16,003 bases of DNA from a bacterium (lineage in GTDB: Bacteria; UBP15; UBA6099; JAJRTR01): contig JAJRTR010000050.1 of NCBI GenBank assembly GCA_024278215.1, positions 1 to 16,003 on the forward strand, written 5' to 3'. Positions 7,135 through 13,500 of the stretch are shown here, piece by piece. The notes under the pieces are model-generated. The model saw nothing but the letters and a program-made list of their open reading frames with translations, did not search any database and had not been told where the DNA came from. The translations under genes were made by a program, and so were the position numbers. Numbering within the stretch: position 1 is the stretch's first letter; each line of letters starts with the position of its first letter.

Positions 7135-7967
7135 TGGACAACCCGGACAACCTGCAACTCGGCGGAAACCGCAGCAAGGTTTCGGTGCTGTTCTCCGACA
7201 TACGCGGCTTCACCACAATCAGCGAAAACCTCGAACCCGATACGCTCATCCAGGGTCTGAACCACTACCTTGAAAAGATGACGAACCTTGTGCTGGACAA
7301 CTCGGGCATGATCGACAAGTTCATCGGCGACGCCGTCATGGCTATATGGGGCGCGCCTGTCGCACACGAGGAAGATGCTAAGAAAGCGGTTGCTTCTGCT
7401 GTAAAAATGGAGATCGTGCTGAATGAAATCAGGCCGCGCGTGCTCGATCTCTGGAACAACAAAGAGGGACTGGACATCCGGATAGGGGTAGGCATAAACA
7501 CCGGCATAGCCACGCTTGGCAACATCGGCTCGGCGGGCAAACTCGACTACACTGTCATCGGTGACACGGTCAATCTCGCCTCACGGCTCGAAGGTCTCAC
7601 CAAGCAATACGGCGCTTTCACCATTATCAGCGAAACTACTTATGAAGAGGTGAAAGACGAGTTCGACTGCTGTCTGCTGGACAAAGTCATGGTCAAAGGG
7701 AAGGTGCTTCCTGTCGGTATCTACCAGGTATTCTGCGAGAAGGGCCGCCTGCCGGACGTGACGAGAAAGATGATCGAGCAGTTCGAGAGCGGCATGAATT
7801 ATTACCTTGATAAAGAATGGGAAAAAGCGATTGTTTCATTTAAGAAATCGCTGGCTGTCGTCGACGGACACAAGGCGTCGCTGCTGTACATCGACAGGTG
7901 CGGCCACTACGCGGAGAACCCGCCGCCCGACGACTGGGACGGATCGTTCGCCTGGAAGACGAAATAG
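7026..7967 (+). CDS. Class III adenylate/guanylate cyclase catalytic domain (C-terminal piece of the frameshifted gene)
   Basis: This is the catalytic half of the CHASE2 cyclase, which makes a 3',5'-cyclic nucleotide, probably cAMP. It contains the post-membrane linker FGSYVAPHVLAEL, the first metal motif LFSDIRGFTTIS, the substrate loop IDKFIGDAVMAIWGAP with the Lys usual in adenylate cyclases, GINTGIATLGNIGS, and DYTVIGDTVNLASRLE carrying the transition-state Asn and Arg. The last about 60 residues form the TPR-like tail ending WDGSF, which is common in CHASE2 cyclases. The catalytic residues look intact. It lacks its own credible start or ribosome binding site at 7026, and the upstream GTG at 6906 would give a non-family N-terminus. 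It may be silent unless the frameshift is an assembly error. The next gene starts 55 bases later. Confidence 0.85.
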   Translation: MFAATIFYRNFVVDKEKNRVKKAFGSYVAPHVLAELMDNPDNLQLGGNRSKVSVLFSDIRGFTTISENLEPDTLIQGLNHYLEKMTNLVLDNSGMIDKFIGDAVMAIWGAPVAHEEDAKKAVASAVKMEIVLNEIRPRVLDLWNNKEGLDIRIGVGINTGIATLGNIGSAGKLDYTVIGDTVNLASRLEGLTKQYGAFTIISETTYEEVKDEFDCCLLDKVMVKGKVLPVGIYQVFCEKGRLPDVTRKMIEQFESGMNYYLDKEWEKAIVSFKKSLAVVDGHKASLLYIDRCGHYAENPPPDDWDGSFAWKTK

Positions 7968-8022
7968 AGTGCGGGCAGTTACAAATTTTTCAACAGGCTC
8001 TGACGGGCAGAGGTGGATAAGT

Positions 8023-9831
8023 ATGATGATAGAACGCAACAGGTATCTTCTGGTGATTATAACATTAGTTGCGGTGGCGCTGGTTGCTGCGGGATGCGGC
8101 GGCGCGGGCGGCGGCTGGAGCAGCGGCGACGTCACACCGGCGAACACAAGCGCCGGCAGTGTGGCGGGCTATGTGTATCAGTCGGCGCAGGCCGCGAGCA
8201 GACAGGCTGCGGCAAGGCAGGTGCTCGTGCCGCTCGAAGGCGCTGTTGTTACAATCAACGGCCTATCCGACACTACGAACGAAAGCGGCTACTATCTGAT
8301 CGAAAACGTATCCGCCGGCACTTACAGCCTGGAGATAAGCGCGACAGGATTTACGACCGTAACTGTACAATCGGTTTCAGTCACCGGCGGGCAGACGGTA
8401 ACGGCTACAGCCGAGGATGACGGCACTTACGCACTGACACCGTCGGCCACGGCGAGTTTCGAGATAGATTCCTCGCCCCAGGGCGCGGCGATATACATAA
8501 ACGGCGCGGATACTGAAAGCGTTTCACCCAATACATTCGATATAATCGCCGGATCATATTCGATAAAGCTGATCAAATCCGGATACGAGAATTATGAGAC
8601 AACAGCCGCCGTTTCGTCGTCGGGCGGTTCGGTGACTTATGCGATGGCACTGAAAGTGTCGTCGATAACGGCAGTCACGACGAACCTTACAGTGACTTAC
8701 GGCGGGACGTCGGCACCGTCATATACATGCACCTACTCGGACAGTTCGACCGGCAGTTGCCCAACCCTCACATGGACTTCAGCCGACACTTCCGTCGCCA
8801 CCGTGGACTCGACAACGGGAACTGTAACGGGCATAGCAGGCGGCACGACAACAGTCACCGGCACAAGGTCTGAAAGCAACGCGAGTGTTTCCATACCTGT
8901 CACTGTTATATCGTCGGGGGACACTGTCAGTTCGGCCACCATAGACGCATCGGGCGTGAGCAACAACGCGCTGAGCCTCTCCGGCGGTGCCACAGCAACC
9001 TTCACGAGCGTTTGTGTTTACTCGTTGTCGGGAACCACTGCCTGTGACGGTTCATGCGTATACAGTTCGTCGGATACGACCGCTGGAACGATAACATCAG
9101 GCGGTGTGTTCACCTGCGCGGTGGCGGGTGGCAGCACGGATGTCAAACTAACCTGCGGTTCGACGGACAGCAACACGGTGGAAGTGTCGTGCGCTGTCGA
9201 AGACACGAATATCGAATTGAAGCTGTTCGGGGCACCCGACACCGACGGCGACGGTGAGGCGGACACGGCTTACGCGGACTCGATAACGCTCGATCCGGGC
9301 GATAGCCTGATCGTGCGGGTGAAGGTCGAGAACGGCGACGACCTTACCGGCTTCAGGACCGATCTCGAAATAAACGGTGGCTACATCTCGCCGAAGACAC
9401 AAACCGATTCGTCGAACTGTTCGGCCTACGACGATACCGCTTACGATTCGTCGTCTATCTGCATCACTAATTTCGGAACAGTTATCTCGCCGTCGAATCC
9501 TTTCTTCGGCAGCGACGACCTGGATACCATCAGTGCGGCGACCTATGTGAGCAACTCGACTGTCGAACCACTGACCTGCGTGGACACGGCGAAAAAAGCG
9601 AACCGGCTCGACTGCGCTGTCTCGACAAGGCAATCCGGCGATGTCCAGCCTTCCGCGGACGGTTCGGGCTACTTCGCGTATTTCCTGCTGGAGACAAGTT
9701 CGTCCATTGCGTCCGGCACGCAGACAACTGTTTCTATATCGTCGGATACCATGCAGATAATGACAACCGACGGTGTCGAGATTACAATCGGCACCAGCCA
9801 GGTTTCGGACCTGACGATTACGTTCAATTAG
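8023..9831 (+). CDS. Multidomain surface lipoprotein: PEGA, Ig-like domains and a cohesin-like C-terminus
   Basis: The 602-residue protein begins with a hydrophobic signal ending VAAGC, a plausible lipobox, followed by a Gly/Ser-rich tether. Domains in order: carboxypeptidase-regulatory-like (about 43-140, ESGYYLIENVSAGTYSLEI); PEGA (about 144-210, FEIDSSPQGAAIYINGAD); a Big_2-type Ig domain (about 214-296, WTSADTSVATVDSTTGTVTG); a second Ig-like domain rich in Cys (about 305-393); and a 200-residue C-terminal module (396-602) with a DTDGDGEAD loop, LDPGDSLIVRVKVENGDDLTGF and GSGYFAYFLLE. This last module reads like a divergent cohesin. GAGGTGG sits just before the ATG at 8023, with an adjacent second ATG at 8026. 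It is probably anchored in the outer membrane and could act as a docking protein. The cohesin call is tentative. Confidence 0.8.
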   Translation: MMIERNRYLLVIITLVAVALVAAGCGGAGGGWSSGDVTPANTSAGSVAGYVYQSAQAASRQAAARQVLVPLEGAVVTINGLSDTTNESGYYLIENVSAGTYSLEISATGFTTVTVQSVSVTGGQTVTATAEDDGTYALTPSATASFEIDSSPQGAAIYINGADTESVSPNTFDIIAGSYSIKLIKSGYENYETTAAVSSSGGSVTYAMALKVSSITAVTTNLTVTYGGTSAPSYTCTYSDSSTGSCPTLTWTSADTSVATVDSTTGTVTGIAGGTTTVTGTRSESNASVSIPVTVISSGDTVSSATIDASGVSNNALSLSGGATATFTSVCVYSLSGTTACDGSCVYSSSDTTAGTITSGGVFTCAVAGGSTDVKLTCGSTDSNTVEVSCAVEDTNIELKLFGAPDTDGDGEADTAYADSITLDPGDSLIVRVKVENGDDLTGFRTDLEINGGYISPKTQTDSSNCSAYDDTAYDSSSICITNFGTVISPSNPFFGSDDLDTISAATYVSNSTVEPLTCVDTAKKANRLDCAVSTRQSGDVQPSADGSGYFAYFLLETSSSIASGTQTTVSISSDTMQIMTTDGVEITIGTSQVSDLTITFN

Positions 9832-9892
9832 TTACAACAGAGCTTATTTCCCGGTCGCATCATCCGGGCGCCGGGCAACGGGAGTTAATATT

Positions 9893-10453
9893 ATGAAAAA
9901 CATTATATTCGTTTTGTTCTTCGCAGCAGCGGCAATATTTGTAATGCCTGCCGCGACGCATGCCGACGACGCGGGAAGTGATAAAACCCCTGCGGTTTCT
10001 TTATCAGGCACAGTGCGTGTCGAGAACGGAGAACGATACCTGCTAACCCTGATAAACGTCGAAAACATATCCGGCCTGAACTCGGCGCGCGTCGATGTCG
10101 TCTACGAAACAGAAGCGCTCGAACTGATAAACGTGTCGTCGGACACCGATATCGAAACAACCGGAAAGCAGAATTTCCTCGGCCCGAATGTCCTTCACGT
10201 CAACAGCATAAAAGAGAAAGGCGTTTCGGAATACGCCGTATCCAGAACATGGAAGAAAGGCGGCGCGCCCGCTGGAGCGTCAGGTTCGGGGGCGATAGGA
10301 CTGCTTGTCTTCCGCATACTTGACGATAAGGAAACACAACTCTCCATAAGAAGAAAAACGCTGCTGCTGTTGAGCGACGAAGAGACGCCGATACCGGAGA
10401 TGTCGCCGGAATTTAAGATAAACGGATTCACTTATAAGCTGGGCGGCGAGTGA
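9893..10453 (+). CDS. Small secreted cohesin-like domain protein
   Basis: The 186-residue product has a signal peptide with likely cleavage after THA at 22-24, then one beta-sandwich domain (about 34-165). Cohesin-like features are GTVRVENGERYLLTLINVENISGLNSARVDVVYETEALELINV near the start (a strand, then NISGLNSA and a YDxxxL-like turn) and GSGAIGLLVFRILD near the end, the position of the conserved GSG-IAxxxF strand. Cohesins bind dockerins, and the next gene carries a dockerin. GGGAG (9880-9884) precedes the ATG, and the gap from the lipoprotein gene is 61 bases, consistent with an operon. The length, about one cohesin plus signal, suits a free adaptor. It could instead be a related carbohydrate-binding-type sandwich. 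Confidence 0.75.
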   Translation: MKNIIFVLFFAAAAIFVMPAATHADDAGSDKTPAVSLSGTVRVENGERYLLTLINVENISGLNSARVDVVYETEALELINVSSDTDIETTGKQNFLGPNVLHVNSIKEKGVSEYAVSRTWKKGGAPAGASGSGAIGLLVFRILDDKETQLSIRRKTLLLLSDEETPIPEMSPEFKINGFTYKLGGE

Positions 10454-10544
10454 GAAAGTGTCAATCCTGTGGACTGGCGCAAACTTGTTTGTTCACAGTC
10501 GATAGCAACAGAGCGATGAATAAAAAAAGTGCAGGGAACAACTA

Positions 10545-13500
10545 ATGAAAAGAAAATATTGCCTGATAACGACAATAATGCTGTTCGCGACGATTTTATT
10601 CGTTCGGACAGTAAATGCGGACGAAAGCGGCTGGCGGCTGATAAGCATACCGTGCTACACGGCTGCCGGAGGTGCGGGCGCTTTATTGTCGCCGGTGCCC
10701 GAGTATGTGTACGAGATAGACGGCACAAGCAGCTATGCCCTTGCCGGCGAGGATATATCGCCCGGAAAGGCATACTGGATGTACTTCGACAGCGAGCCGC
10801 AGCCGCAGGCAGGCTGCATGACCATTTCCTACAGCAGCGTCGATGTCCGGCTCGATCCCGGCTGGAACCTTATCGGAAATCCTTTCATTTACGACGTGCC
10901 GCTCACCGGCGAATGGGACAATGTATACGAATATGATTTCACGACTGAAAAATATAAAAAAGTAAGTGTGTTGAAACCCTGGCACGGGTATTTTATCAAG
11001 GCCCCGGCATCGTGCGCCACGGGCTGCACGTTTACGATTGCCAACCCCGCGCCCGGCAGCATGGCGGGCCGCGCGGACGAACCGCATCTCGCTCGCGTCG
11101 TCGCCTGCCCGGCTTCCGGCGATGCAGACGGCAACAGCCTCGTCGACGCCAGCGATCTGTTCGCGATTAGTCAGAACTACGGAACATTGGTGACGAGTTC
11201 GACCTCTCTTTCGATCAGCCGCGCGGACACCGACGGCAACGGCATCATCGACGCCAGCGACCTGTTCGCGATCAGCCGCAATTATGGCGACACCTGCGAA
11301 GCGGGCATGACAAATGCTATCCCGGCGGCCGTCACGCAGAATGTCACCACTTCGCAGGACACGGCGCTTGACATCACACTTTCCGGTTCGGATGCGGACG
11401 GCGACACGCTTTCTTACGCAATCGTATCGAATCCGCTGCACGGCACTCTCACTACGACTTCAATACCGGCAGTCACATACACGCCGGAATCAGGCTACTA
11501 CGGACAGGACAGCTTCACTTTCAAAGTTAACGATGGCACGGCGGATTCTCTTTCCGCGGCGGTTACGATTACAATCGACCAGTCGAGTGTTCCTTCTGTG
11601 CCGGAAGTCACAGGCATCGAGGTCATACCCGATCCGAACCGGCGTTTCTCGTCGCTGCTCGTTAGCTGGGACCCGCCGTCCGACACTTCAGTCAACGCCT
11701 TCGACATCTACTGCAACGGCTCGCTCGTCAACACCTGCCCGGAGCAGCTCCAGTGCTTCAGCGGAATGGATTGCGACCCGAATATCGTATACACGTATTA
11801 CATCAATATCCCCAACGTTTCCGGCGCTCCCGCCGACCCCAGCAGTTTCTCGTGCGATGTGCAGATACAGGCTTTCACGATCGACAGCACGAATCTGATA
11901 GCGGCGCAGAGTCAGCTCACGGCGGCGGTCGCGGCGAGCACCTTCGCGCACACCGCCGATTCGCCTTACGCGGGCGGCACGACGAAAAAGGAAGGCACGC
12001 CCGAAGACTGCTCGGGCGTCCGCAACTCGCAACGTTCCGCAAACGCGGGCGGGTCGACTGTCGTCCTGCCCAACGCGCGCATCGAGGCATGGCGCAAGGA
12101 AAGTTCGTCCGAGAGCCCCAACGGGACACTTGTCGCGACCGTCTACTCGAACGACCAGGGCTACTACGAGTTCTCAAGTCTCGATCCCGGCTACTACAAC
12201 TTCATCGCTTTCCATGATAACGGAACCACACAGACCGACGACGATGTGTACAGTATGCTCGAGAGCATCAACATACAGCCTTCTCCGTTCAATGAAGGCG
12301 GATTCAACGATCTGGGTGACATGAAACTCGAAGAGACCGGAAGCATATACGGAAAGATCAAACTTGCGCTCGACGCGACCGGAGGAAACCTGCTGGCGAC
12401 ACCCGACGACACTTATATGGGCATCGACGTCTATATACCCGGCACGTCGTTCACTGCGAAAACCAACAGGTCCGGCGAATTCTACATCCTCTATCTGCCG
12501 CCCGCGACATATTCCATCGTGGCCGTAGCAGACAACTACGCGCTCGCACAGCGTGACGACATAAAAGTCGAGAGCAAACAGATAACAACCGTCACGCCCG
12601 ACCTGGTGCTGCTCTCGTCCATCGGCAGCGTCGTCGGAACCGCCACATTCGCGGATTCGAGCAACGACGGCGACGCATCCGTCGCGCTCCAGAAAGACGA
12701 CGACACTTCGGTCGTGAAAACCGTCAGCACACTCACTGACGGCACTTTCACTTTCACTGGGCTCGCCACCGGCACCTATACACTGACGATCAATCGCTAC
12801 GGCTGGCAGGCATACACACAAACATCCGTGAACGTGCTCAGCAACACGACCACCGACCTCGGCACCATCGGCCCCATCGCGCGCATCCCGGGTCCTTCGA
12901 TCAGCACGATAAGCCCGACTTCCGGCGACAACGACTCCGCCACCACTATAACCATCACCGGCTCGGAATTCGCCACGGGTACACTATTCTACATCGAAAA
13001 AGGACTGCTTGAAGCGCAACTCGAATCAATCACTTATGTTTCTGAAACAGAAATGACAGCCTCGGTTCCGGCAGGCTACGACTGGGGCATCTACGATATA
13101 AAAGCGGTCAACCCGGACACGCAATCGGTCACACTGAGCGAAGTTTTCAGCGTGACACTCCCCGCGCCGACGGTCACCTCGATATCGCCCGCGGAAATGG
13201 ACAACAGCGTTGCGGAGGAAGCGACGATAACCGGCACCGGCTTCGTCGACGGCGCGTCGGTGCGCATCGGCACAACACTGACAAGCAATACAACGGTAGG
13301 CAACGGCGGCGCGTCGATTACAACCACTATCCCTGCGGGAATTACCGCGGGCGTTTATTCTGTCGAAGTGACCAACCCCGACTCCGCCGCGCGCTCGGCA
13401 ACCCTCTCCACGGCGTTTACATCGAAGGCCCTTTTCCTGATCGAGCCGAGCCCCTACACGGAGGGGACGCTCAGCCTCGCGAAGTCCGCCACGATGACAT

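Noticed and set aside
7807-8022. Upstream extension of the lipoprotein gene
   Set aside because: It is the shifted frame of the cyclase tail. The true start at 8023 has a ribosome binding site and a lipoprotein signal.
10683-11441. Long minus-strand frame (252 codons) opposite the dockerin region
   Set aside because: It is a shadow of the real + strand frame, which carries signal peptide, dockerin and other domains. The same holds for the minus-strand frames at 12174-12821 and 13026-13760.
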